NCBI RefSeq assembly: GCF_013410875.1
Contig: NZ_JACCCU010000001.1
Location: forward strand, 682,001-746,000
DNA from: Tunturiibacter empetritectus
Lineage (GTDB): Bacteria > Acidobacteriota > Terriglobia > Terriglobales > Acidobacteriaceae
Length of the DNA stretch: 64,000 bases
Direction: 5' to 3'
Shown here piece after piece: positions 1 through 8,579 of the stretch (position 1 is its first letter; each line of letters starts with the position of its first letter). The notes beneath the pieces are model-generated. The model was not told the DNA's origin, ran no database searches, and saw only the letters and a list, made by a program, of their open reading frames with translations. The position numbers and the translations under genes are program-made.

Positions 1-354
1 TAGCAGCTCAATCTCACCCTTCGAAGCCCCTTTGAACGCTGTCTTCTCGATCAGCTTGATGATCACTTCGCCAATCACAGCCGTCAGCAGTGAAGCCCAT
101 ACGACCCGGATCAAAAATCTTTTGAACGCATCGCCGCTGGAAAAATAGGTCTTCTTCCACTGATTCCAGAAGTAGACAATCACGGCGAACATTGTGCCTG
201 TATGCAGCATCACCAGCAGTAGCGTCATCTGCGGCGTCGTCGGGTCCAGCCCCAACAGCTTTTCGGCGACTACAACGTGAGCGGAACTCGAGACAGGCAA
301 TAACTCAGCGAGCCCCTGCACAATGGCAAGGATGATGACATGAAGAATCGACAT
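1..354 (-). CDS. uppP: Undecaprenyl-diphosphatase, N-terminal part (cut by window edge)
   Basis: Membrane enzyme that dephosphorylates undecaprenyl pyrophosphate to recycle the lipid carrier for peptidoglycan synthesis. The 118 visible residues begin at an ATG (complement of 352-354) and run off the left edge with no stop. Residues 13-25 carry the family signature (GLAELLPVSSSAH, compare GLTEFLPISSSGH), and hydrophobic segments match the first membrane helices of UppP/BacA. Full-length members are about 270-290 residues, so more than half lies outside. No neighbour is coupled to it: the next gene starts more than 200 bases away, beyond two repeat copies. The family call is firm because of the signature. 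Confidence 0.9.
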   Translation of the reverse strand, partial: MSILHVIILAIVQGLAELLPVSSSAHVVVAEKLLGLDPTTPQMTLLLVMLHTGTMFAVIVYFWNQWKKTYFSSGDAFKRFLIRVVWASLLTAVIGEVIIKLIEKTAFKGASKGEIELL

Positions 355-405
355 GCTTCTATCCTAAAGTGTCCGCTTGTATAAACGGTAAACAAGATAG
401 GTCCT

Positions 406-478
406 GCCGAACAAGCCTCCTGCGCGGAGCGCGGTCACTTCATGACACGTATACCGCTTCGCAAGGCGCTCCCGATGG
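406..478 (-). repeat. Three-hairpin dispersed repeat, copy 1 (inverted, degenerate)
   Basis: Reverse-orientation copy of the dispersed repeat described at 25817. It keeps the GTCACTTCATGAC arm, the GTATACC block and the CTCCCGATGGTC end, but the GTCC-GGCA-GGAC hairpin is eroded. It faces copy 2 across about 20 bases. Confidence 0.7.
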
Positions 479-500
479 TCGCGAATTATGATTATCCAGA

Positions 501-579
501 CCAACGGGAGCACCACGCGAAGCTCTAAAAAGGCGTGCGAACGCCCGCCCCACGCGTAGTGGGCCCGTCCGGCAGGACA
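501..579 (+). repeat. Three-hairpin dispersed repeat, copy 2
   Basis: Carries the CCAACGGGAG start, a central stem CCCAC-GCGTA-GTGGG and the terminal hairpin GTCCGGCAGGAC. The GTCACGAAGTGAC arm is lost (replaced by an AAGGCGTGCGAACGCC hairpin). It lies directly downstream of the minus-strand gene ending at 586. Confidence 0.75.
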
Positions 580-585
580 TTGCCC

Positions 586-1608
586 CTAATCCCGATCACT
601 CCCATAGATCGCAATCCCCTGCGAAACTCGAAATGCAATACTAGCCCCCCGCGCCGCAAACTCCGACTTCGGATACCGCGCTTTCAAATCCATCGCCAGC
701 GCCTGCGTCCTCTTCGCCGCCTCCTCCGACCGCTTCTTATCCTCCTGCACCAGGTACATCGTCACCACCACGCCCTGCCGATACACCGCGTTGTAGAGCG
801 CCTCCGCAGCCTTAGGCCCATCCCCATACTGCTGCGCATATTTCACATACAGCCCAGTCTCCATCTCCGGACACTTCGGCAACCCTTGCCAGTCCCCGCA
901 CATCTTGTTGTCCAGCAGATCGAACGCAGCCCGCGCCGCAAACTCACTTCCCGGATACGTCTTCATCACCTTCTTCAGCTCGCCCTCGTAGATCTGAGGC
1001 CGCAAATAAGCCTCCTGCTCCTTCGCGCTCGGCAGCGTGCTGATATCGACCTTATCCAACTGCCAGCGAATATCCGCCGCTCGCCAGGCAGCCTCTGCCG
1101 CCAGCGGCGAATCCGGAAAATACTCCGCCACGCGCTTATAAAGCAGATGAGCCTCTTCCGCCGCACCTTTCGGTGCATGCGGCCGCTCCGCCTCATCCTC
1201 AAAGTTCGCCGCCGACCCAAACAGAATCACATCCCCGCCAGCCGTCCCCGGCCCCAGAATCCCCTTATCCCGAATCCACCCCGACGCCGGAGTCACATTC
1301 GCGTCCTCGCCAAACTCAGGCTTGTTACGGTCATCCTCATTTGCATCATCGTTGATATCGGTATTCGCAAACACCTTCACCCAGGGCCCACTCCGCTCGA
1401 CAATCTGTATCTCATGGCCAGGAGTCACCAGCGAGATCTTCTGCGCCTCGGCGTCCGATGCAACATACACATTTGCATCATGCAGCACTGTTGCAATGGC
1501 CGTCCCGTCGTAGTCCTTTCCCTTCTTCTGCCCCATTGCAGCGACGCTCGCTACCAGAAGCATCGCCCCAGCACCAACTGCCGCACATCGCATAGAAGAA
1601 ATCCGCAT
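586..1608 (-). CDS. Exported SH3/tetratricopeptide-type protein of unknown function
   Basis: Predicted secreted or periplasmic protein. The start is placed at the ATG at 1608 because a GAGGT sequence precedes it; ATGs at 1617 and 1593 are alternatives. Residues about 1-26 form a signal peptide (hydrophobic GAGAMLLVASVAAMG core). Residues about 35-75 resemble a bacterial SH3 fold (repeated short strands with GHEIQIVERSGPWVKV). The rest contains TPR-like helices with repeated KxxPxSxxAxxAxxRxA patterns, like BamD/YbgF-type proteins (YFPDSPLAAEAAWRAADI, YPGSEFAARAAFDL, YPKSEFAARGASIAF). A role in the envelope is likely, but the partner is unknown. It stands alone on this strand. Confidence 0.6.
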   Translation of the reverse strand: MRISSMRCAAVGAGAMLLVASVAAMGQKKGKDYDGTAIATVLHDANVYVASDAEAQKISLVTPGHEIQIVERSGPWVKVFANTDINDDANEDDRNKPEFGEDANVTPASGWIRDKGILGPGTAGGDVILFGSAANFEDEAERPHAPKGAAEEAHLLYKRVAEYFPDSPLAAEAAWRAADIRWQLDKVDISTLPSAKEQEAYLRPQIYEGELKKVMKTYPGSEFAARAAFDLLDNKMCGDWQGLPKCPEMETGLYVKYAQQYGDGPKAAEALYNAVYRQGVVVTMYLVQEDKKRSEEAAKRTQALAMDLKARYPKSEFAARGASIAFRVSQGIAIYGSDRD

Positions 1609-1807
1609 AGACCTCATTTAGACGCCACCACAATCCTCTGGAAAGCCAAACAGGGTCCAGTCTAAACTTTTCGCTCCTCAACCAAGTGAACCAATATCGT
1701 CCACGACTCCCCATATGACTCCTCAGACTTCCGCCACTATCTCTAAGCGCATCAAATCCATAGACTAGAGAAAGACCTTGCGGCAAGATAAAAACGCACA
1801 AAATCGC

Positions 1808-2995
1808 ATGATGACCCTGCAAACAGAAGACTATTCGAGCCTCAAGCGGAAGTTGATCCTCCGCGACTCCCTGACCTTTTTCAGTCTGCTGCTCGTCACC
1901 ATCGTCCTGTTCCTCATGACGTTCTTCCTCTTTCGCTCCTTCACCTCCCACCGCGAAGAGCTGGCCCAGCGCTGGTCAGCCCGAGGCCAGGCGGCCATCA
2001 ACGCAGGCCACCCCGACCAGGCCATCGTCGCCCTCCGCACCGCCCTCTCCTACGCCCCCGGCCAGCGCTCCTATGAGCTTCTCCTCGCCCAGGCCCTCGG
2101 CGACGCCGGCCACACCGAAGAGTCTTTCAACTACTTCCTCGGCCTCTGGGAGACCCAACCCGGCGACGGCTTCATCAACCTAAGCCTCGCCCGCCTCGCC
2201 GCAAAGAAGAACGATGTGCAGGCCGCGATCAACTACTACCGCGCCTCCATCTACGGCACTTGGGAAGGAGATGGAACCCTCCGCCGCCGCGAGGTTCGCC
2301 TCGAGCTCTCGCAGTACCTCATCGCGCATCAAGACCTCAGCAGCGCCCGCACCGAACTCCTCATCGCCGGTGGCAACGCACCCGAAGACATTCCCCTCTC
2401 TCTCACCCTCGCGCAGCTTCTCGAGCAGGCCCAGGCCCCTCACGACGCCTTGACCTACTACCGCAAAGTTCTTGCGCACGAGCCAAAAAACCAGCTCGCC
2501 CTCCAATCTGCTGCCCGCCTCGAATACGACTCCGGCCACTTCGACGAAGCCCACCGGCTCATGGAGCAGTCCATACACCAGCAGGAAGCCTCCACCGCCA
2601 CGCACGAGACGATCACGCACAGTGATAAAGAGATGTTCGAAGACTCCGCGCGCATCCTCGAGCTCGCTCCCCTCAAAAAACTCCCGAACAACGAACGCGT
2701 AACCCGCATCCTCGAAGCTCGCACCCTGGCAAAGAAGCGCTTTGACGCCTGCAGCACACAACTCTCCGTCGCCAGTGGCATGTCTTCTCCGCTTCAGGAC
2801 CTTGCCGCTAAATGGTCGACCAAAGACGCAACCAGCAACCGCGCCGCTCTCCTCAACGATCCCGCCCAGCAGGACGCCACCATGCAGCTCGTCTTCGACA
2901 CCGAGACCCAGACCAGCAAGATCTGCGGCCCTCCCACAGGCGACGACGCCCTCCTCCTGCAGCTCGCCAAGTTCCCCAAAGCGATGGAGCCCTAA
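1808..2995 (+). CDS. Membrane-anchored TPR-repeat protein
   Basis: The start is taken at the ATG at 1808 (a second ATG follows at 1811). A TTG at 1778 with a GAGAAAG upstream is an alternative. Residues about 22-45 form one transmembrane helix (repeated L, V, F), followed by tetratricopeptide repeats across about residues 55-250 (for example QAAINAGHPDQAIVALRTAL and the AYAPGQRSYELLLAQALGDA-type helices). This is a scaffold fold, probably on the outside of the inner membrane. The C-terminal 130 residues have no recognised domain. Its stop is only 6 bases from the start of the ClC gene, so the two are probably cotranscribed. Confidence 0.6.
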   Translation: MMTLQTEDYSSLKRKLILRDSLTFFSLLLVTIVLFLMTFFLFRSFTSHREELAQRWSARGQAAINAGHPDQAIVALRTALSYAPGQRSYELLLAQALGDAGHTEESFNYFLGLWETQPGDGFINLSLARLAAKKNDVQAAINYYRASIYGTWEGDGTLRRREVRLELSQYLIAHQDLSSARTELLIAGGNAPEDIPLSLTLAQLLEQAQAPHDALTYYRKVLAHEPKNQLALQSAARLEYDSGHFDEAHRLMEQSIHQQEASTATHETITHSDKEMFEDSARILELAPLKKLPNNERVTRILEARTLAKKRFDACSTQLSVASGMSSPLQDLAAKWSTKDATSNRAALLNDPAQQDATMQLVFDTETQTSKICGPPTGDDALLLQLAKFPKAMEP

Positions 2996-3001
2996 GCCAG
3001 A

Positions 3002-4795
3002 ATGGAAGATCAAACAGCAATGGCGGAGACGGAGCCAGTCGCACCGAGTACACCGAGTACTCTGCGCGACGACATGATCGCCCGCATCGCCCCCGGCCGC
3101 GAAGAGCGCGTCTTTCTTCTCCTCTCCATCTTCATCGGCGTCGTCTCCGGCCTTCTCGTCGTCTCCTTCCGCATGGCGATCGAGTGGCTCAGCGTCCTCC
3201 TCCTCGGCTCCTCGCCAAACCCGCACCAGCCGCGCCTGCTCTACATTCCCGCCGCGGCAGGCTTAGTCATCGCCGTCCTCACCCGCTACGTCTTCCCCAA
3301 GGTCCGCGGCAGCGGAATCAACCAGACCAAAGCCGCCCTCTACATCAGCAACGGCTACATCTCCTTCCGAACCGTCATCGGCAAGTTCCTTCTCTCCGCA
3401 CTCGCCATCGGCAGCGGCCACTCTCTCGGCCCCGAAGACCCATCCCTCCAGATCGGCGCCGGAGTAGCCTCCCTCATCAGCCGCCGCTTCGGCATGTCGA
3501 AGGAAAAACTCCGCATCTTCGCACCCATCGGAGCCGCCGCCGGCCTCGCCGCAGCCTTCAACGCACCCATCTCCGCCATCCTCTTCGTCATCGAAGAGGT
3601 CATCGGCCAATGGAGCGCCGCTGTCCTTGGCTCCATCGTCCTCTCCGCAGTCGCCAGCGTCGTCGTCGCCCGTTCCTTCTGGGGCGCCCAGCCGATGTTC
3701 CGCATCCCGGTCATCGACCTACGCGACTCCCGCGAGCTCCTAGCCTACGCCGCACTCGGAGTCACCGGCGGTTTTGCCTCTCTCGTCTTCGCAAAAGCCC
3801 TCAGCTATCTCCGCCCAAAACTCCGTAGCCAACCCCAGTGGTCGCAACTCCTCCAACCCGCCGCCGCGGGCCTTCTTGTAGGAGCCATCGGCTACTTCGG
3901 CTTTGTACAAGTCATGGGCGCAGGCTACGAAGCCATCGACCAGGCTATGCACGCGCAGTTCGCCTGGAAGATGCTCCTCCTCCTCGCACTCTTCAAGATC
4001 ATCGCCACCACGCTCTCTTTCTCCAGCGGCACTCCCGGCGGAATGTTCGCACCCACGCTCTTCATCGGAGCCATGCTGGGCGCCGCCGTAGGCACCTTCG
4101 AAAAAATCTACTTCCCCCACCTCACCGGCTCCATCGGCTCCTACGCGCTGGTCGGCATGGGTGTGCTCTTCGCCGCGTTCCTCCGCGCCCCCCTCACCTC
4201 CGTCTTCATGGTGCTCGAGGTCAGTGGCAACTACTCCATCGTCCTGCCCGTCATCCTCGCCAACACCATCGCCTACCTCATCTCCCGCATCCTCCAGCCC
4301 GTCCCCATCCTCGAGCAGTTCACCCACCAGGACGGCCTCGACCTCCCCTCCATGGAAGAGCTACGCGAAGAGAGCAACCTCCACCTCGAAGACGCCATGC
4401 AGCCCGTCACCGTCCCCATCCTGCAAGGCAGCGAAACCATCCCCGACACTCTCCGATCCCTAACCCAATACGAAGATTTAAAATCCATCCCAGTCTTCCT
4501 CATCCACTGCAGCGACGGCCTCTGGTACGCTGCAAAAAGAGAAGAGCTGGAAGCCCTCACCGCGAATCAGCCAGAAGAACAAGATGCAGCCACACCCAAG
4601 CCCCCACCCGCGACACTAAGCGAACATCTAGGCCCTGAGCGCACACCCGTCCTCTTCCCCGACCAGCCTCTATCCAGTGCCCTCCCGCACTTCCAGCGCT
4701 GGCCTCTCCTCCCCATCACCAACCGAGCCATGCGAGGTTCCCTGGAAGGCGTAGTCTCCCTCCACGACGTCCTGACCCGCTACCAAAAACACTAG
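3002..4795 (+). CDS. ClC-family chloride channel/proton antiporter with C-terminal CBS-type tail
   Basis: Integral inner membrane anion transporter. Visible ClC signatures are the GSGIN segment (GSGIP motif, about residue 104), GHSLGPEDP near residue 140 in which Glu sits at the gating position of the GREGP motif, and GGMFAPTLFIGAMLGA near residue 345 (GxFxP motif). The gating glutamate favours a Cl-/H+ antiporter over a simple channel. About residues 440-597 form a cytosolic tail with CBS-like sequence, for example the segment ending SLHDVLTRYQKH. At 597 residues it is longer than the E. coli ClcA type and fits the CBS-containing class. It is linked to the upstream TPR gene by a 6-base gap. 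Confidence 0.9.
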   Translation: MEDQTAMAETEPVAPSTPSTLRDDMIARIAPGREERVFLLLSIFIGVVSGLLVVSFRMAIEWLSVLLLGSSPNPHQPRLLYIPAAAGLVIAVLTRYVFPKVRGSGINQTKAALYISNGYISFRTVIGKFLLSALAIGSGHSLGPEDPSLQIGAGVASLISRRFGMSKEKLRIFAPIGAAAGLAAAFNAPISAILFVIEEVIGQWSAAVLGSIVLSAVASVVVARSFWGAQPMFRIPVIDLRDSRELLAYAALGVTGGFASLVFAKALSYLRPKLRSQPQWSQLLQPAAAGLLVGAIGYFGFVQVMGAGYEAIDQAMHAQFAWKMLLLLALFKIIATTLSFSSGTPGGMFAPTLFIGAMLGAAVGTFEKIYFPHLTGSIGSYALVGMGVLFAAFLRAPLTSVFMVLEVSGNYSIVLPVILANTIAYLISRILQPVPILEQFTHQDGLDLPSMEELREESNLHLEDAMQPVTVPILQGSETIPDTLRSLTQYEDLKSIPVFLIHCSDGLWYAAKREELEALTANQPEEQDAATPKPPPATLSEHLGPERTPVLFPDQPLSSALPHFQRWPLLPITNRAMRGSLEGVVSLHDVLTRYQKH

Positions 4796-4840
4796 ACAAG
4801 GCAAGCTTTTTCGTTTTTCCCCCACCAAGATAAGTGACTC

Positions 4841-4915
4841 GTCATTTCGACCGAAGCGGCCCACAGTTTCATCGTGGGCCGCGTAGTGGAGAAACCCCCG
4901 CATTTGTCTTTGCCG
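4841..4915. repeat. Dispersed repeat family 2 (GTCATTTCGACCGAAG...), copy 1
   Basis: Starts with GTCATTTCGACCGAAG, contains a perfect 9-base hairpin GCGGCCCAC / GTGGGCCGC and ends with GTGGAGAAACCCCCGCATTTG. A second copy lies at 10509-10574 with a different hairpin stem. It fills most of the 228-base gap between the ClC and the threonine ammonia-lyase-like genes, which converge here. Confidence 0.7.
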
Positions 4916-5023
4916 TTGCTTGTTCTACCTACTGAGCCACAGATCATCGGGTGCCCCATTCATCGCGTCTTTGTCGTATGCGATGAGTGGGAATGTATAA
5001 ATCTCTAGCCAGTCTTTGTGTTC

Positions 5024-6052
5024 CTACCCGCTACCGCGCAGCCAGCTCCCCTCCAACTGCTCCCGCAGCGCAGGCTCCAGATTTCCCCCACTCAAAATCA
5101 CCGCCACCTTCTTTACCTTCGGCAGCTCCTCAGCATGAAACAACGCCGCCGCCAGCGTCACCGCCCCACTAGGCTCCGGCACCAGCGTCGTTGCGCGCAA
5201 CATCACTCGCATCGCCGCCAGTATCTCCTCCTCCGACACCGTAACAATCCCATCCGCAAACTTCATCACATGAGCAAAGTTCAACACACCCAGACTCTGC
5301 GTCCGCAGTCCATCCCCAATCGTCCGCGTAGTCTTCGCCGCAGACCACTCCACCAGCGTCTTCGAGTAAAAGCTCTCCTTCGCATCCGCCGCCAGCTCCG
5401 GCTCCGCACCCCACACCTGCACCCCAGCACTCACCATCCCAGCCTGAGCCGCCAGTTTCACCGATGTAGCAGTCCCACTCAGCAATCCACCGCCGCTCAC
5501 CGGCGAGATCACCAACTCCACCCCCGGCAGCTGCTCCACAATCTCCAACCCGCAAGTAGCCTGCCCCGCGATAATCTGCGGAGCGTCATAAGGCGGAATC
5601 ATCGCATATCCAAACTCCGCCACCAGCTCCTCCGCCTTCAGTCTCCTCTCCGACGAAGCCGGCCCCACCTCCACAATCTCCGCGCCCAGCGCCCTCGTAG
5701 CCGCCTTCTTCACCTCAGGAGCATTCGAAGGCATCACAATCACCGCCTTCGCCCCCAGCGCCCGCGCCGCGTACGCCACCCCCTGCGCATGATTGCCGCT
5801 CGAGTAAGTAATCACCCCACGCCGCAGCGCCTCAAGCGACAACTGCGCCACCATGTTGTAAGCTCCGCGCAGCTTGAAGCTCCCAATCGGCTGCTCACTC
5901 TCTGCCTTGATGTAGAGATCGAACTCAGGCTCCGGAAACTCCCCCATCCGCAAACGAGCCCGTTCCACTCGATAAAGCGGCGTCCTCACCGCAACCCCGG
6001 CGATCCGCTCCTTCGCCGCCCGAATCTCCTCCAACGTCACAAACTCACTCAT
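5024..6052 (-). CDS. Threonine ammonia-lyase-like PLP enzyme (short, no ACT domain)
   Basis: Fold-type II PLP enzyme of the threonine dehydratase/serine racemase family, expected to deaminate threonine to 2-oxobutanoate. Signatures are the PLP lysine in SFKLRGAYN (about residue 58), the phosphate-proximal SSGNHAQG (about 83) and the glycine loop SGGGLLSG (about 184). About 342 residues with no C-terminal ACT domain fit the catabolic TdcB-like or serine racemase-like class rather than feedback-inhibited IlvA. The ATG at 6052 is preceded by GAGGAGA. Substrate could be threonine or serine; the sequence does not decide. The gene is monocistronic. Confidence 0.8.
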   Translation of the reverse strand: MSEFVTLEEIRAAKERIAGVAVRTPLYRVERARLRMGEFPEPEFDLYIKAESEQPIGSFKLRGAYNMVAQLSLEALRRGVITYSSGNHAQGVAYAARALGAKAVIVMPSNAPEVKKAATRALGAEIVEVGPASSERRLKAEELVAEFGYAMIPPYDAPQIIAGQATCGLEIVEQLPGVELVISPVSGGGLLSGTATSVKLAAQAGMVSAGVQVWGAEPELAADAKESFYSKTLVEWSAAKTTRTIGDGLRTQSLGVLNFAHVMKFADGIVTVSEEEILAAMRVMLRATTLVPEPSGAVTLAAALFHAEELPKVKKVAVILSGGNLEPALREQLEGSWLRGSG

Positions 6053-6108
6053 CAACCCACGTCTCCTCAGCTCATCGCCGCAGAGATAATTCTATCCGCC
6101 CAATTGAA

Positions 6109-8352
6109 CTAGAACACCCGCCCCAACCCAAAGAACCACTTCCGGTGGTCGCTATCCCCAATACTTCCCCCACCATAAAACGGCCCAAAGATAGTCTTCA
6201 CCACCACCGCACCCGAGATATCGTTCGGCAGTGTCGGCGTCCCCGCAGCCGCATTCCACACCTTCCCAATCTCATAAAATCCAGCCGCGTAGATTGAATC
6301 CCCGATCACAGGATTCAGCTTCGTCAGCCGGTAAAGATAACCCACCTGCCCCAGAAAATAATCACTCCCCAGCAGCTCTCCACGATCGTAAGCACTCAAT
6401 CGCAGCGCGCCTCCCAGCGAAAATCCCGCCAGCCCAAGGTTCTTCGCTCCAAAGCTCGTTCCTCCCTCCATCGTGCCGAAGAGTATCCCCTTCCTCCCCG
6501 TAGGAAGAAAGTGCGCCACGCGCGTATCCCACTGCGAATACCCTCCCTGCTCAAACGGGCTCTGCGTCGAATGCGTAAACTTCGTCAGTAGCTCCGAACC
6601 CTTCGTCGGCACCTGTACATTGTCCTGTCCCAGATACTGAAACCGCACATTGCTCACAAACGGCGTCAGGTGAAAGATCTGTTCAATCGGCTGTCCCACG
6701 CGCAGCGTCTCGCCATACCACTGGTAGTCCTCGCCCACTCTCAACTCCGCCTTTGAGCTGAACCGATACCCCAGATCCAACCCAAATCCATTACGCTCCT
6801 CGGTGTACTGCGAGAGCTCCTGACTTCCCGAATAGAACGACGTAATCGTATGCGTGTAGTAAGCTCGCGGCGCAGCAAAATACCGCTTCGCCGCAACCAG
6901 CGGCTGATACAACTCCCCAGTAATCCCAGCTACCTGCCCCACCGAGGCATCGACCCTTACTTCAGACGCCGGCCCCGTCAGCCCAAAGAACGTCACCCGT
7001 CCGCCCAGTCCCAGTTGAATATCGTTCGAATCATTCGAAGCAAGCGTCAGTCCAACATCCAAAAACGGCGGCCCATAGTCTTTGATCTGCGGTCGCACCA
7101 GCAACCCGGTCTTGTCCTTCTCATCGACCAGGTTATAGCCGATGCTCGAGTAAGTTCCCGTGCCCTGTAGATCCGCAATCGTCTCCTCAATCTTCTTCGG
7201 ATCCACCGGCTTACCGACATACTTCGTAAACTCATTCGCAATCTCTGCACGCTGCGCGCCCTTTACTCCACGCACACTCACAAACTGTGGATTTGGAATC
7301 TGTGTCCTTCGCCGCGCATCTCGCTGGGCTACATACGCCTGCCAGTCCGCATCGTTCAAGGCATACTTCATCAGCTCAGCCGAGTGCTCCTCTGCCACCT
7401 TCACGCCCTGCGGAATAATCTCCGCGCTCTTCTCAAACTCGCCGGCGCTGAACTTGCTCACATCCGCCTTCAGCAGAATATTGGCGTTTTTCATGCTCAG
7501 CAGTTCATTCGCCGAAACCATGATCGCAACATTCCTTCCCGCCACGCCCACCAGCGAGTTCAAGCTCATCTTATCCACCGGACCCGTATCCAGGTACACC
7601 GCAATCACAATATCCGCGCCCATCCCCCGCGCCACATCTACCGGCAGATTATTCACCGCACCGCCATCCGAATAGATCTGATCCCCATACACCACCGGCG
7701 CAAAGACACCCGGAATCGACATCGTCGATCGCATCGCCCGGGCCAGCGATCCGTCCTTGAACACATGCTCCTTTCCCGTCGTTATATCGGTCGCCACGCA
7801 ACGGAAGGGAATCGGCAGATCGTCGAAGTTCTTCAAATCGTAGTAAGGAAGCATCTCCCTATCCAGCAGCAACCCCACCGCCGACCCCGAGTTCAACCCA
7901 TTCGGCAGACTCAGCCCATGCTTCAACCCAAACTCCAGCCGATTCGGAAACGCCACCTTGTCTTCCTTCCGGCGATAACTCAACGCAGGAAACGGCACCT
8001 GCCCGCTCAACACCGACGACCAATTAATCCCACCGACAAACTCCTCGATATCCTGCGGGCTGTTCCCAGACGCATACAGCCCGCCGATCAGGCCGCCCAT
8101 GCTCGTCCCGGCTACCTCATCGACTGGAATGTGGTGCTCTTCCATCCACTCAATTACGCCGACGTGCGCAAATCCCAGCGCCCCGCCACCCTCCAGCACC
8201 AACCCAATCCTCTGCCGGGTCGGAGGCGCAATCACCGGCTTCTGGGCGCAAGCCGCCCCCGCCGCCCACACCATCGCGATCGACACCGCCGCAACAGCAC
8301 ATCGAGAAAAAGCGGCTTCCAGCAAAAAAACCGCCGGCCTGAAACTGCGCAT
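6109..8352 (-). CDS. Patatin-like phospholipase fused to a BamA-type outer membrane barrel
   Basis: Two-part protein resembling PlpD (type Vd autotransporter class). The chosen ATG at 8352 gives a signal peptide ending near AGAACAQ. The patatin domain follows: oxyanion loop LEGGGALGFAHVG, nucleophile elbow GTSMGG and the dyad aspartate in YSDGGAVNNLP. The middle part carries a POTRA-like segment (VRGVKGAQRAEIANEFTKYV), and the last 340 residues look like a bacterial surface antigen beta-barrel that ends in aromatic-rich strands (HRKWFFGLGRVF). A longer ORF start at 8406 adds 18 residues that do not improve the signal peptide. Probably a lipid acyl hydrolase displayed or released at the outer membrane. 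Confidence 0.88.
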   Translation of the reverse strand: MRSFRPAVFLLEAAFSRCAVAAVSIAMVWAAGAACAQKPVIAPPTRQRIGLVLEGGGALGFAHVGVIEWMEEHHIPVDEVAGTSMGGLIGGLYASGNSPQDIEEFVGGINWSSVLSGQVPFPALSYRRKEDKVAFPNRLEFGLKHGLSLPNGLNSGSAVGLLLDREMLPYYDLKNFDDLPIPFRCVATDITTGKEHVFKDGSLARAMRSTMSIPGVFAPVVYGDQIYSDGGAVNNLPVDVARGMGADIVIAVYLDTGPVDKMSLNSLVGVAGRNVAIMVSANELLSMKNANILLKADVSKFSAGEFEKSAEIIPQGVKVAEEHSAELMKYALNDADWQAYVAQRDARRRTQIPNPQFVSVRGVKGAQRAEIANEFTKYVGKPVDPKKIEETIADLQGTGTYSSIGYNLVDEKDKTGLLVRPQIKDYGPPFLDVGLTLASNDSNDIQLGLGGRVTFFGLTGPASEVRVDASVGQVAGITGELYQPLVAAKRYFAAPRAYYTHTITSFYSGSQELSQYTEERNGFGLDLGYRFSSKAELRVGEDYQWYGETLRVGQPIEQIFHLTPFVSNVRFQYLGQDNVQVPTKGSELLTKFTHSTQSPFEQGGYSQWDTRVAHFLPTGRKGILFGTMEGGTSFGAKNLGLAGFSLGGALRLSAYDRGELLGSDYFLGQVGYLYRLTKLNPVIGDSIYAAGFYEIGKVWNAAAGTPTLPNDISGAVVVKTIFGPFYGGGSIGDSDHRKWFFGLGRVF

Positions 8353-8530
8353 ACCACTCCCTGAGAGGCTTCGCTCAATCTCCAGCCTACTATCCCACAC
8401 CCTCATCTCGACCGCTAACTCAAAGGGGTAACCACCGCCCTAACCCGCATCAACAGCGCGGAATCAAATCCCTAAAGGTAGTCCCAGGCAGTAGCAGTAG
8501 CTCTTCTGACACCCGCAACTCCAGAGCAAA

Positions 8531-8560
8531 AAAAAGAGCGCCCCATCAGGAGCGCTCTCT
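8531..8560 (-). terminator. Rho-independent terminator of rnj
   Basis: Inverted repeat AGAGCGC (8535-8541) / GCGCTCT (8552-8558) about 20 bases after the rnj stop, followed on the minus strand by a run of T. Position and polarity fit termination of rnj. Confidence 0.85.
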
Positions 8561-8579
8561 TCTTCTTCTCGTTCGTTCG

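Noticed and set aside
5018-6112. Long plus-strand open frame of 364 codons opposite the threonine ammonia-lyase-like gene
   Set aside because: Arginine/histidine/leucine-rich translation typical of the antisense of C-ended codons; the minus-strand gene has full family motifs.
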